From Neckera pumila (lineage: Eukaryota; Streptophyta; Bryopsida; Hypnales; Neckeraceae): a DNA stretch of 64,000 nt. Made by a program: the position numbers and the translations under genes. Below are positions 1 through 12,309 of this stretch, one piece after another; within the stretch, counting starts at the first letter, position 1; each line of letters starts with the position of its first letter. Below the pieces are notes generated by a model. It worked only from the letters and a program-made list of their open reading frames with translations, did no database searches and had not been told where the DNA came from. The DNA is taken from positions 19,713,823 to 19,777,822 of the forward strand of contig OZ018408.1 of the NCBI GenBank assembly GCA_963969595.1, in the 5' to 3' direction.

Positions 1-2
1 GG

Positions 3-3000
3 ATTCCAAACCGGCCACATATTATTTCTAGTTTTGCTGTATCTTTTAAAGATAATCAAACCTCTCTTTGGCATGGAAGATTGGGCCATCCAGGCTCTAC
101 TTTATTTCGTAGAATTCTTCCATGCGTTGTTGATCATAATTTGCAACCAGCAGATGTCAATTCTATGACAATCTGTCATGCATGTATACAAGGCAAGTTA
201 ATTGCCAGATCATTTTCATGGAACCTTCCTCATGAATTGCCACCAATGTTATCTAGACTTCAAGGTGATATTTGTGGTCCAATATCTCCTATGTCTGGAC
301 CATTCCGATATTTTTTGATTTTGGTTGATGCATCGGGCAAACAATCACATGTATCTCTATTATCTTCTTGAAATTTAGCTTTTGCTAGTTTACTTTCTAT
401 GCTTATCCGTTTTAAAGTTCATTTTCTTGATTATCCAATCAAAACATTACGAATGGATAATGCTCAAGAATTTTGGTCCAAATCTTTTGAAGACTATTGC
501 ACTGCCACGGGAATTAAGTTGACATATTCTGTTCCATATGAACGTGCTCAAAATGGCTTAGCAGAGTCATTTATTAAACGGATTCAGCTCATCACGAGGC
601 CATTGCTTCTTCATGCAAAATTACCTTCATATATATGAAGACATGCAGTTTTACATGCTGCAAATCTAATTTGCCTTTGTCATTCTTCTGTGGAGATTAC
701 TTCTTCACAAGAATTGCTCTCGGGACGCGTCCCCAATGTATCCCATTTACAAGTATTTGGCTGTCGTGTGTGGGTTCCCGTTTCGGAATCTCAACGCCAC
801 ACTATTGGCAATCATCGACAAGAAGGGATTTATGTCGGTTTTGACTCTTCAAGCATAATTCGTTACATTACTCCATCAACTGGTATATTACTCCGTGCTC
901 GATTTGCTAACTGTTGATTTGAAAAAGATATATTTCCTTCTTTTAAAGAAGGAGCATCTTCTCAAGGAACTTCCATTGGTGTCGTTTTTCAAACACCTCA
1001 GATATTTACATCAAATTCAGACCTAAGAACGTCTATGGTTGAAACTGAAGTTTCAAAGATTTTGCATTTGCAACAGATTGCCAACCAAACACCTGATGGA
1101 TTTCATAATGCGACACGGATTACTCGAAATCCATTGAATGAAGCTCATAATCTTCCTGCTAGAATCATTGTACCAATTATTACAACAACTTCAACTCCTC
1201 GATTGACAGGCAAACGAACTCGCGGACCGGATAAACAGCCACGTAAATGCAAACTTCTTCCAGATGTTGTTGATCCTTCTTCACTTATAGCAGATACGGC
1301 TAATTTTACAAAATTATTTCCAAATGATTGTCCATCAATATTTCAAGGCAATATTTTTGTTCAAGAGCAAGAAAAGTCTAAGTTGAATACAGAATTATCT
1401 GTGATGTACTGCGGTACAGGAGATGTATGGAATAGGGCAAATATGGACATCAATGATTCCTTCATTTGTATGATTGCAGAAAAATTTTCTTGCAAGAAAG
1501 ATGATCTTGAACCTCGTACAATTGACGAAGCGATGCGTCGCTCTGATTGGCCAAAGTGGAAAGCTACTATTGAGGAGGAGTATGCTTCTTTAAATAAAAG
1601 ACAAGTGTTTGGTCCTATTGTAGACAATCTCACTACTCGCCCTCTTGGATACAAACTGGTATTCATTCGCAAACGTAATGACAAAGGACACATTATTCAA
1701 TACAAAGTCCGTTTGGTTGCTCAAGGTTTTACTCAAAAATTTGGTATTGATTATGATATCACCTATTCTCCAATTATGGATTCGATTACATTCCGGTATC
1801 TTCTTGAAATGGCAGTTCATGCTATTCTTGATATGCATCTTATGGATGTAGTGACAGCCTATCTATATGGCTCTCTACATGCTAATATTTATATGAAAGT
1901 GCCTCCTGATCTTGAAACCACTAGCCCACATTCATCTACTTCAAGCAAATCCATCATTTTATAAATGATGCATTACTTCCATGTCTCTTTATCAAAAGAG
2001 ACAAACATGGATTTGTTATTATCACCGTCTATGTTGATGATTTGAACCTTGTGGGCACCAAATCTGCATGTGCTGCAGCTACTCAATTGCTTATTTGTGA
2101 GTTTGAGATGAAATTACTTGGCAAAACTACTTTTTGCATTGGTTTACAGGTTTTACATATGAAAGATGGCAGCATCTTTATTTTTTTAACCACTTATATT
2201 AACCGTATTTTCAATCGATTCAATATGATTGATGCTTATCCTCTATCTACACCTATGGTTGGTCGTAGTGCTAAAGATGATGATCCTTATCGCCCTTGCG
2301 AGGAAGAGGAAGAACCATTGATTGAACAATATCCATACCTCGCAGCGGTCGGAGCACTCTTATATTTGGCTACGTCTACAAGACCTGACATTGCATTTGC
2401 AGTTAGTGTCCTTGCAAAACATAGTTCCAGACCGACACTCCGACATTGGAATGGCATCAAACATCTTTTTCGTTACTTGAAAGGAACTGAAGATTTGGGA
2501 CTACATTACAGTCGATCTACAAATCCAAAACTAGTTGGATATGCTGATGCTGGATATAGGTTTGATTCGGCAACATCCAAATCTCAAACAGGTTATGTTT
2601 TTTTAGGACATGGAGCTGCAATTTCTTGGAAATCAGTGAAGCAAACAATCACTGCAACATCATCTAATCATGTAGAAATTATTGCTTTACATGAAGCATC
2701 TCGGGATTGCATTTGGCTACGGTCAATTGATAATTTTATTCAAACAAACTGTGGATTATCACATGATGATTCTCCATCTGTCTTATATAAAGACAGTAGT
2801 GCTTGTGTTGCACAACTGCAAGTAGGTTTTGTTAAAGGTGACCGAACAAAACATATTGATCCAAAGTATTTTACTTTTACACACGATTTGATTACTAACA
2901 AAGCACTTGAAATCAAGAAAGTTTCATCAACTGATAATCTTGCTGATCTCTTTACCAAGGCTCTTCCATTATCTATTCATCGCCGACTCATTCATGGCAT

Positions 3001-3043
3001 TGGCATGAGGCGGCTTAGTATTTTGAAACAAGACATTCAATAA
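3..3043 (+). pseudogene. copia pol polyprotein, broken (integrase-RT-RNase H)
   Basis: One frame runs from the window start to about 1945 with stop codons near 369, 636 and 915. It holds the pre-integrase motif (LWHGRLGHPG, about 66-95) and an integrase core with LRMDNAQEFW and QNGLAESF. The reverse transcriptase start is at about 1510-1905 (WKATIEEEY, VVTAYLYGS, IYMKVP). Between about 1915 and 1950 sequence is missing and the frame changes. The next frame continues with CLFIKRDKHGFVI, the catalytic YVDD at 2030-2041, and RNase H features (YADAGY, SWKSVKQ, a terminal segment ending LADLFTKALP) to the stop at 3041-3043. The lost stretch lies between the two RT blocks, so no active RT could be made from this copy. 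Confidence 0.92.
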
Positions 3044-3555
3044 GTGTGTAAACCTTTTGATATCCTTTTATAGTTTTTTCCCACTAGATTTTGCTATGAG
3101 AATGGATTGATAAAGGTGTTGTACTCTTTTTCCTTCATATGTGGTTTTCTCCTTGATTATAATCAAGGTTTTCCCAGATAAGGTTTTAATGAGGCAGCAT
3201 CCGTAAGGATATTATATTGAAAAAGGTAGGGGCGTGGTGAGAACCACGATTTTTGGAATCAATGCTGGAGTTTGTTAACCATCTTGGGGTGCTCTGCATC
3301 TTGTCACATCACAGCTCATGGGTGGGTAGCGGATCGACTGCTTATTCCTACTTCACTAGCAATGCCAAGCCGCGGGTTCCCTGAATCAGTCGACGAGGCC
3401 AACAAGTATCGAACCTCGGACCGATCGGACCACCGACGTACGAAACCAGCCGACCAAGTCCACGACTTGGCGACAATGACCGATTCCTAATTAATTATGT
3501 AGACTTCACCATATTAAATTTTTATTTTACTACTATTATGTTGAGCGAGGAGGAG

Positions 3556-4514
3556 TGTTAAGAAACGTAGTGTGAACGCTCACCATAATATGGTGAGTGA
3601 CACTTGTCACTAGGATTAGAGGAAATCTTCTTGGATGAATAGGAGAAGACAACTATTCATTGTCTCTCTCCTATTCTCCTTGTATATACTTCAAACACTA
3701 ATGAAGTAAAGTATTCTTTTGTGTGTGGGTCGTTGCAAGAAACACCGGTCCATTTGAATTGTCACAAAGAGTCTGTGGAAGCTTTCTTTTGCAATAACTT
3801 TTGAAGCATAACTCGCATGAAGCTAACTTTTTTATTGGAGATGTCAGTCCTGAGGCTAATCATATCTCATATTTTTCAGAAATTTTAAAAAATCATTCTA
3901 TATTTAAATTTAAATTTAGCTAATTTGTCACGTTTTGCGATTTAGGGGTTTTGAGTAAAAAGGAGTACCCAAATTTAATAGTTTAGAGCTGAAATTTCTA
4001 TGATCTATTTGCATAGTAGGAACTCATGTTTCTACCAAGGGGCATTTAAAAATATTTTATTTTGTGTTGTCTACATCCATGCAAAGAGGGCTCTCTTGCA
4101 CGCACAATTCTGAACATTTTAGATGACTTCAAGATTAATTTTTTGGTCAAATCTCTTCAACATGAAATCTTTCCAAATGTTCTATTTTTACTTCTTTGAA
4201 AATTGTTTTTCCTATTTTTTACAAATTAAAACGTCAAAGTATGTATTTTCTTCAAAATTTCAGCTCACTCTTTTTTGTGAATAACTTTTGACGTAGATTT
4301 TTTTTAGATCTGAAATTTTGGGAATATACTAATTTTAGTCTTTTACTAATTGTCCTTATTTTATATTATTTTTAAAAATTCATATGCAAAATCTCATGAG
4401 TACTCGAAAACAGGCCAAAATGGACCAAAAGTGGACGGCGTTTCTTGCAACGACCCGTGTGTATTTTTGTTGTTCTTATATTTTACAATTTTATTTCGTT
4501 TTATACTCTCAACA
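3556..4514 (+). repeat. 3' LTR of the copia element, split by a nested insertion
   Basis: The LTR runs TGTTAAGA...TCTCAACA. The 730-bp element at 3727-4456 plus a 6-bp duplication interrupts it; without them the LTR is about 223 bp, an ordinary size for a copia LTR. Confidence 0.85.
3727..4456. mobile_element. 730-bp non-autonomous inverted-repeat element nested in the LTR
   Basis: Both ends begin GGGTCGTTGCAAGAAAC when read inward (17 bases identical), followed by a similar CCG...GGTCCATTT stretch. The element is flanked by GTGTGT on both sides (3721-3726 and 4457-4462), consistent with a target duplication of 2, 4 or 6 bp; the simple-repeat nature of the site leaves the length open. No coding capacity is apparent. 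The family is not recognised: the ends are not CACTA, Stowaway or Tourist type. Confidence 0.8.
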
Positions 4515-4540
4515 GTATTGACAGAAGTTCGTGACATTGG

Positions 4541-4935
4541 TACTTTTCTAGACCATCGTCTGGAAGCTTAAATCTATACCAGGCCTAGTTCTTAATGCTC
4601 GTACAAAGAATCTCACCATTTTGCTACTCTGAAACATACCAATGTACCAAAATTGACCAAAATAGGACGACATGAAAAACATTCTACTCTTTACAGCGGG
4701 CACTGGAACTCCAAATTCCCACAGCACAAGTACCCATGCATTACCGTTAACTTCATTATATTGTCCAAAATTCACGAAATTGTTACTTTCCCAAACCAGC
4801 GTTTGGAAACCTAAATCTACACCAGGCCTAGTTCTTGAACCAATTCTAGTTCGTAGAGCATTATGCAATTGAAGGCCACCATTTTACGATTGTGAATCGT
4901 GCCAAAATAACAAAATTGGCCGAAATTGGCCGAAA
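4541..4935. repeat. diverged direct duplication, period about 242 bp
   Basis: A block starting at 4541 (with CCAGGCCTAGTTCTT near 4580) recurs from about 4783 (same phrase near 4823). The two copies are diverged but clearly alignable. On the minus strand both copies read a similar peptide (RTRPG, then DL and FQT), but no known domain is recognised. Confidence 0.7.
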
Positions 4936-4947
4936 TTGGCCGAGATT
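4918..4947. repeat. 10-bp tandem repeat, three units
   Basis: The unit GGCCGAAATT is repeated three times, the last with one change. Confidence 0.85.
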
Positions 4948-5094
4948 GACACTCAATCTAGACGTGAAAAAGGAGGTGGAACAGGTCGTTTAGCTGTTAC
5001 CGACCTGATTGCCTCAAATGGGGTTATGGAACAAATAGCATAGAAAATAAGATGCAACCCAGATACCGAAGCCCTGAATTCCACCCCACCAAAG

Positions 5095-5127
5095 GGAAAG
5101 GAAAGAGAAAGAGAAAGAGAAAGAGGG
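5095..5127. repeat. GAAAGA-type microsatellite
   Basis: Purine-only run of GGAAAG/GAAAGA units. Confidence 0.8.
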
Positions 5128-5425
5128 ACTTGGTGCAAAGGGCCTTTGATTCAGTTTTCCTTTGCTTCTGCCAACATGTGAATGTACTTTACTGTAGGAC
5201 CAATGTATTGTGTGCATGATCAGCGGAGTGCAGTTCACCATCTAACATTTATGAATAGGAAGGGAAGGCTGATTCTTCTTGAACAATGCAATAGGAGTCT
5301 TTAGTTCCATCTTATGAGGAAGTAGAATTCCGCAACAATATCTTAACGCTTTTGGAATAGGCAGGATACTGGGGGTGTACGCTTTTAGAGGGGGTACAAC
5401 GGAACCTCTCTAAAGTAATTCATAA

Positions 5426-5754
5426 GAGCATCTCCTGCAGCCCTCCAAACAATTTGTTTCTTCAATCGAGATCTGTCTAATTTAAAGGGGTGGCCACTTG
5501 AATCCCCAACAGTACAACTCACTAAATATACTTCCAACCAATCACAAGTCACAAATCTTGCAAAAGCAATAAGTAAGTTATGACAATTGCTAATCCCAAG
5601 AGAAAATATAGCATGTAGTGAACACAAAGGTCTCCTTCAAATATGGATTATTTGGTGTGTCTAAGTAAAGGTCGAACCTGACATGTACTAGAATTGATTG
5701 CTTATCATCAAAAAATTAGTGGAGGGGATACTTGGAGGGCTATAAGAGATGCTT
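5426..5754. mobile_element. Tourist/Harbinger-like MITE, 329 bp
   Basis: The left end GAGCATCTCCTGCAGCCCTC pairs with the right end, whose reverse complement starts AAGCATCTCTTATAGCCCTC. TAA is present directly outside both ends (5423-5425 and 5755-5757), matching the 3-bp TTA/TAA duplication of PIF/Harbinger elements. The GAGCATCTCC terminus is common in plant MITEs of this kind. No coding capacity. Confidence 0.82.
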
Positions 5755-5757
5755 TAA

Positions 5758-6367
5758 GTCCCGGGGTTTTGTACTGACGACACCAATAGGTGAATAGGGC
5801 TTGACAAAATAATTCTTAGCTCATGACAAAGAACTTCTAACGACCAAAACACAGAGATACAAAACGATTTGCTAAGTTACACGAGAAGCAGAGCTTCTCT
5901 GTTGACTTGCACCCGGTTTAGGGGAAAAACGAAAAAAATGAAAAATGAAAAAATGAAAAAATATTCCTATTTAATCGAGAAAACCTTTATACGACTGTAC
6001 TAGAATGAGAAGGCTCGAGAAGGTTGTACAACATAATGCAAAAGTTGTACAATTATACTATTGAATCGAGATGTCCAAAATTGTGTTTTTTGATTCACTT
6101 TTAAAATTCATTTCAAATAAGATTAGCAGTAGTCAGAGCTCAATTGCATCTCTGAAGTAGATTCAGAGCCGGGAGGGGGAATGAATAAAATAAATTTAAA
6201 TTTAAAAGTTCAGGTATGTAGACCACTATAAATATTGATATTAGTAGAGGAGCCAATACTCATCTTCATTTCTAGTCCAATCAGTTTGCCAACTTGGTAT
6301 TTGTAATTGACCTGCAAACTGCTACAATTAGTAGACCTTGTATTAATTCCTAAAGGTTTTCAATGTA
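5758..6367. other. intergenic, AT-rich, nothing recognised
   Basis: No gene or clear element end was seen. There is an A-rich GAAAAATGAAAA stretch around 5930-5970. Confidence 0.6.
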
Positions 6368-6371
6368 TTAA

Positions 6372-7293
6372 CCCCTAAAGGCCCAAGGCCCTTTTTTTGC
6401 CAAAAAACACCCAAAACTGCTATTTTTTTAGCAAAGAGTGAAAAAAATATTAAAAATGTTCTTTTTGCACATCTAACCGTAGGATCTTACACCTAACTAG
6501 TATGAGAATGTGTGGAAAAAATATCAGAATTTTTGACAGCACAAATTGCAAGATATCTGCGTTTAAAGTGGAAAAAACAAGATTTTCAGCACATTGCGGG
6601 ACCAGATTTTTTGACTTTAAACATTTTTAACTTAAAATTTTTGCACTATAGCGTTTTGATCTTTAAATCTTTATAGTGGAGAATTGAGTTGAGAGTCTAG
6701 GAAAAAAAAAAAAGTTCAGAAAAACTTAATTTTCATTCTTTAAAAAATTGTTAAGTAGAAGTAGGTATGAGATAGAAGGAAAATCTAAAATATTCATATA
6801 TTTTTGATGGAAATAAAATGCACTAATTCCAATGGTGAGATTGTTCTAGCAAGTAAACTAAACCATTACAAAAAAAAAATTGAAAAATTACAAAAATTGC
6901 ATTCTGAAATGAATCCTACAAATTACTTTTTTTCAAGAAGATGCTCTAACTGCCCAAAAAACAAGAATGTCCATAACTTCCTCATAACAAATCCAATTGA
7001 AATGAATCAAAGCTTTCTAGATAGACAAAAACATAATCTATGAGAAAAAAATAATTTAAAAAAAAAATTCAAAATTTTGCAAATTTTTTTTGCTGCCCTC
7101 CCTCTCCATGCATTCCAAGAAATGGCATAACTTCTCGCTCGAAGGTCCGATTTCAATTTTTTTTTCCCGCCACATACCTCTCTCAACACTTCACCTTCTC
7201 AAAAAGTTTCAAAGAATCACAACAAAATTTCAGCCCGTAGGTACCTGCCCAGAAACTCATTTGTCCCCCAAAGGGACAATGGGCTTTTAGGGG
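6372..7293 (+). mobile_element. TTAA-target transposon family, copy 1 (922 bp)
   Basis: The copy starts CCCCTAAAGGCCCA and ends with the reverse complement of CCCCTAAAAGCCCA. TTAA lies directly outside both ends (6368-6371 and 7294-7297). It is the same length as copy 2 (10201-11122) and alignable with it throughout, including the subterminal GTCCCCCAAA..GGACAATG motif at the right end. It has long A and T runs and no recognisable protein, so it is non-autonomous. TTAA target duplications are characteristic of piggyBac and Kolobok superfamilies; assignment to either is inference. Confidence 0.85.
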
Positions 7294-7565
7294 TTAAGGT
7301 TCAAAACTACTTCAAAGTACTTAAATCCAAAGCAAGGCTAAATTTTCATCTTATATTTATTCATTAACAAATTCAACCATAGGATGCTTTACAATAATTA
7401 ACTTGGGAGAGTATACCTTCCTAAAATTTTATAATAAAACATCGTACCAGTTGCAAGGTCAACTTGCTTGCAATTCAAAAAGAAGTATTTTCAATTCTTC
7501 ACAAATGGTTAAATTTCATCTTTCAAAAATTTTACACAAAAATGTGAATATCCTACAACTTGCAT

Positions 7566-7848
7566 AAGAGGGGATTTCGGGGTGTTGGGAGACTGCAAAT
7601 TCCCCTGTGTTCCCAAGCTGCGGGAACACAGCTGCAGCAACTAGCTAACGTGGCACAGCAACTGCCATGTCATTTAAAAAAAAAAAAAAAAAAAAAATTG
7701 CTTAAAATGATATTTAGGCAAAAAAAAAATTATTTTTTTATTTTTTTTGAAAAAAAAAATTCTGACAAGCCGTACCACCATTCAATGAATTGGGGCAGAA
7801 TGGGGAGCAAGCCTGAAACGGTCTCCCAAGGCCCCCGAAACCCCTCTT
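7566..7848. mobile_element. 283-bp inverted-repeat MITE-like element
   Basis: The left end AAGAGGGGATTTCGGGG matches the reverse complement of the right end (AAGAGGGGTTTCGGGGG), and similarity continues to TTGGGAGAC. The interior has a run of more than 20 A. No target duplication is convincing, so exact borders are uncertain. Confidence 0.6.
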
Positions 7849-9695
7849 CTGTTACTCTCCATAATATCTTGAAAAAATAAATTGGAAATACATACAAAAG
7901 ATTTCAAACAAAAAGTATTTCAAATTCATCCTTGGAATAAATAGTAAGTAGAAAGAAGTAGAGTGTGATTTAAAATACTAAATTGTTAAGAATTTAGTTA
8001 TGGAAATGAAAAATGCCAATCCAATGGTTGTAATGTTGTAATAAACAATCTACATCCAATGTTTTTATTTTTTTTCAAAAGAATTGAGAACTGAGTTAAA
8101 AAAAAGACTTTAAAGTTTATTTTAGAGTAGAGATTCCATATCTAAACTACAAACTAGAACTCTTCATAATTTTCATCTCTTTAATCAAAATGGAATGATT
8201 CAAAGCTTTTCATATATATATATTAGTCTAAAAAATAATTTCAATTTTTTATTTCCTTAAAAAGTGATTTTTTAAGAATTTTTTGGAGCTGTATGGGCTG
8301 GGCTACCTACCAAGCAATGAAAATTACATATCATACAATAACCTTTTAACCAAGGCCTTCTTAAGTTTAAGAACATCATTACTTTTGAAGTGTTATAAAT
8401 CTAAATGTCACAAAGATATAGAGATCTCAACCATACAATCTTGTAGTGTACATATTGAAGTTGACATGAATCAAATTTGGAGTCATTTGGCCACATAGAG
8501 TGCAACATTGGAATGTTTTAGTGATGAAAAAGGATGCTGAAATTTCATAGCAACACATTTGGAGGTGAAATTTGATTTCTAAACCTACTCAAATGAAAAA
8601 ACTTTAAATTATAAAGTGGTTAAAAACCAACATACAAATACATTGGTGAAAAAAAATATCATTCAATTGAACTATCATGTCTACAAAATGACTTTGAAAT
8701 GTCAAAAAATAGCAAGAAAAGTTGCAAAAAACATTTCTAAGGTTGAACCTCTTTCTACTAAAATGCTTCTCTGTCATTTATAACTTCTTGAATTGATATG
8801 AAATTTTTGCCACACAAAGTAACCTAGTATGCGCAACTTTTCCAAAAAACTTTATTAGAAATGGACATTGTATGAATAAGAAAGGAGCTACCAAAGTTCA
8901 TTGTAATCCAAAAATGTCTAGATTTTGAACTTTGAATTGCTTCCAAACATTCAAAACAACTTGGATTGACATGAAAATTTTACTTAAATAACTAGAGTAC
9001 AAGAGGAACATTTGACAACAAATTTGATTGAAAAAAAACATTCTTAATTGAAGGAGATAGAAGCCCTCAAAGTTGCACCCATCAAATGTAGTTTGGTGAA
9101 TTCAAAGTGAACTTGTGAACTTTGATTGGCTTCTAAAAAATCAATACATCTTGGATTGATCTGACAATTTTACCACACAAACAAGGAGAGAAAGCGCAAA
9201 TTTTACAAGTTTTATTGAATTCAAACATCAAAAGCAAAAGTTACAAAACTTTGAATTGGACTTGAAACTATATATGGACGTTGTGCCCCACCAGACCACT
9301 TGTGACTAGCGTTCGTGTATTTTTTTTATTATTGCAATGAAATTCCGTTTCATTTGTGTCAAAAAAAATACTAACTATGTGAAGACACTTTCAGTCCCCC
9401 AAGACGTTTAGTGGATAATCCTCAAATGGAATTGGCCTATTTCATGTGATACTCCAATCAACTACAGTTAGGGCCAAACACATAGTTACCTCAGCTTCCT
9501 GCTTGTGTTGTAATCACATAGGTACAAAATTACCTCTTTAGTTGAAAACAAGTGAAATCTAATACTGGAAACCACTAAACCAATCAATCATGATGGTATC
9601 CAAGAGTACAAGATCATAAAAAAGTCGAAGCACAGTACTTGACTGTGTCAGCTCAAGTTTGCAAAGCACTAAAAAATACATATCTTTAGTGGCAT
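7849..9695. other. AT-rich repeat debris with a decayed repeat of about 180-190 bp
   Basis: No gene was found. A motif like CTTGGATTGACATGAAAATT recurs near 8785, 8960 and 9150, each time preceded by a related GCTTC..AAA stretch, suggesting three decayed units of a tandem repeat with period about 180-190 bp, possibly transposon interior. Confidence 0.5.
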
Positions 9696-10083
9696 TTAGA
9701 GCATCGCCACCGCAGGGCGCCAAGTGAAGCTGACCCAGTGACTTGGCGCGTCAGGCCAAGTATTTTCCCCCATTGCATGCACGCTTACTCGCCAAAAATG
9801 CCCGGCCACTTCAAGTTTTCAAGAGGAGACGGGCAAATGATGAAACCTTGGCGCGCCTTGCTATGGGGTTTGACTCCAATTTTTATCTTGACTTCGCAAT
9901 ATTGACGCCCTTAACTGCCAGTCAAATGTAATTAAAAGAATTTGACTGTTATGAAATTCCCTTCATTTGTATGAAAAACAAAGGAAAAAATTACTTTTGA
10001 CTACAAAAAAGATTTCTTTACTTGTGTATCAAGATTGGAATGAAAGTATTTTCAACTTTTGTTGGATTTGAAGTGAGAAGAGT

Positions 10084-11594
10084 AGCTCACTATATACACA
10101 TGGGGTGGTAGGAGGTAGAACAAACAATGTGGGATAAGTAAATAGATGTAGTATGGAGCTCCACCACTCATAGTTTTTTCCAAAATAGGAATTGTGTTAA
10201 CCCCTAAAGGACCAAGGCCTTTTTTCTGCTAAAAAACTTTCAAAACTGCCAATTCTAGAGTAAAGAGTAAAAAAAATCTGAAAATTACTTTTTTGCACAT
10301 CCAACCGTAAGATCTTATACCTAACTAGTATGACAATGTGTGGAAAAAATTTCAGAATTTTTGACCATACAAATTGCAAGAAATCTGCATTTAAAGTGAA
10401 AAAAACAAGATTTTCAACACATTGCGGGACTAGATTTTTTGACTTTGAACATTTTTAACTTAAATTTTTTGCACTACAGAGTTTTGAGCTTTAAATCTTT
10501 ATATAGGAAAATTGAATTGAGAGTCTAAGAAAAAAATAGAAATTCAAAAAAACTTAATTTTCATTCTTCAAAAAAATTGTTAAGTAGAAGATAATACAAG
10601 ATAGAAGGAAAATCTAAAATATTAATATCTTTTAGATGGAATTAAAATGCACTAATCCAAATGGTGAGATTGTTCTAGCAAAAAAACTAAACCATGTGGA
10701 ACTTTTTTTTTGGAAAAATTGCAGAAATTGCATTCCAAAATGAATCCTACAAGTTATTTTTTTCAAAAAGATGCTCTCATTGCCCCAAAAAACAAGATTG
10801 TCCATAACTTTCTCATAAAAAATCCAAACAAAATGAATCAAAGCTTCCCAAATAGGCAAAAATATAATCTATAAGGTAAAAAAAATTTAAAGAAATGAAA
10901 TTTTTTGCAAAATTTTTTTGCTGCCCCCTCTCCCTTGTTTTGAGCTTATTTGGGCATAACTTTTTTTCTCGGGCACCGATTGAAAAAAAATTATATTCCC
11001 ATAAAGCTTATCAATTTTTCTATCTTCAAAAAAAGTTTCAGAAAATCACGATAAAAAATCAGCCCATAGGTACCTGCCCAAAATTCCATTTGTCCCCCAA
11101 ACGGACAATGGTCCTTTAGGGGTTAAAAGTAGGATTTTAGACCTCATTTAGGCATATTAGATTACCTTATTTCAAAAAACTTTGAACTAAAAAAAGTTGT
11201 AAAATAAAGATAAATTTCACCTCCAAAAATCCGTTTGTAATTTCAAAACTCCAATCAAAAGTTATAGACAAATTTCTACTATGCATTTCTACAAATGTAA
11301 AAAAAAATTCCCTTCTAACCTTCTTTTGAAATTTGTCTATAACTTTTTATTAGAGTCTTGAAATTACAAACGGATTCTTGGAGATGAAATTTATCTTGAT
11401 TCTCCAACTTTTTTTAGTTCAAAGTTTTTTGAAATAAGGTAATCTACTATGTCTAAATGAGGTCTAAAATTCTAGTTTTAACACAATTCATAATTTTGAA
11501 TAAACTATGAGTGGTGGAGCTCCCACTACATCTAATTTACTTATCGCACATTGTTTGTTCTACCTCCTACCACCCCATGTGTATATAGTGAGCT
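10084..11594. mobile_element. foldback (long palindrome) element, copy FB1
   Basis: The left arm starts AGCTCACTATATACACATGG at 10084 and the right arm ends with its reverse complement at 11594. The arms continue through GGTGGTAGGAGGTAGAACAA and the stretch around GACCTCATTTAGGCATA, meeting near 11300, so apart from TTAA copy 2 the whole element folds as one long hairpin. Related arms occur at 25295-25520, 27640-27860 and 44084-44575. No protein coding. A TATATA motif lies at the outer end of each arm. Confidence 0.8.
10201..11122 (+). mobile_element. TTAA-target transposon family, copy 2 (922 bp), inside FB1
   Basis: The ends are CCCCTAAAGGACCA and its exact reverse complement. TTAA flanks both sides (10197-10200 and 11123-11126). 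The opposite arm of the palindrome at about 11470-11490 has the same flanking sequence with a single TTAA (11478-11481) and no insertion. This internal empty site shows that insertion occurred at TTAA and duplicated it. No recognisable coding sequence. Confidence 0.9.
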
Positions 11595-12309
11595 TCTCTA
11601 TTAGCTCAAAAATACAAACTAAGTTGGAAATGCCTTTGGAACAATGTGGTCTAGTTCTCAATGAAGTAATATAAAAATTTTGAATTTAATTTTAAAAACC
11701 ATCAAAATCTTTTGAATTACGTATCTGCCACCATAATGTATTTGGTGCCCTTGTTTGGTGTGTCAGGCGTGGGGCAGAGGAATGGTAAAGCCCCACTCTC
11801 CAAATCCACATGCCAAGGCTGTACTTGGCGCCCCTCCTTGACGCGTTAGGCGTGGGGATGCCCTTAGTACTTGTCCAACATGAAAGTCAGATAAGGTAGC
11901 GACACGTCCCACACACTTCTTTTGTACCTGGCCTAGGTTTAATAAATTTTAACAATGTCAAAAGTTAGAGGGCTTTCAGAGGGCTCAACATTTTGCTAAA
12001 TAATGCAAAAGCTCTTAGTTCTACAAGAAGTCAAGATTGCAATGGGTACCCTTGTACAAAAACTTGAATAGAAAAATCACTATCATTTATTTTCAAGATT
12101 GGATTTTTGGTGCTAAAATGATACTTCAATAAGAACTTTCTAAAAATAAAAACTACTAAAAATAGCAACTAAGTTAGGTTTTATTTCACTTCCAAATTTT
12201 CCAAACACCAGATTTGGGTGCCTTGGGCATTTAGGGGTTCATAAGGTTTCCATGTAGTATTATTTTTTAATCTTATGTATAGTATAATCTTTGAAAGCAT
12301 CAAATGGAG

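Larger units (their letters stand above)
1..4514 (+). mobile_element. Ty1/copia LTR retrotransposon, 3' part, degenerate
   Basis: The window opens inside the element, so the 5' LTR, gag and protease are not seen. The order is integrase, then reverse transcriptase and RNase H, which is the copia order (gypsy has integrase last). A purine-rich tract at about 3541-3555 precedes the 3' LTR, as expected for the plus-strand primer. The LTR begins TGTTAAGA at 3556 and ends TCTCAACA at 4514; these ends are inverted repeats with one mismatch. The target duplication would start with GTATT at 4515 but cannot be tested without the 5' end. Stop codons, a frame change and a nested insertion show it is not autonomous. 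Confidence 0.93.
9699..11863. mobile_element. Harbinger-like non-autonomous element, outer layer of a three-level nest
   Basis: Left end GAGCATCGCCAC and right end (reverse complement GGGCATCCCCAC) are inverted repeats, both followed inward by GGCGCCAAGT. TTA flanks both sides (9696-9698 and 11864-11866), matching the 3-bp duplication of PIF/Harbinger. It carries the palindromic element at 10084-11594, which in turn carries TTAA copy 2. Without its insertions the element would be well under 1 kb and non-coding. Confidence 0.78.

Noticed and set aside
4548..4868. 106-codon open frame with an internally repeated RTRPG motif
   Set aside because: It reflects the 242-bp duplication; no known domain, promoter or codon signal supports a gene.
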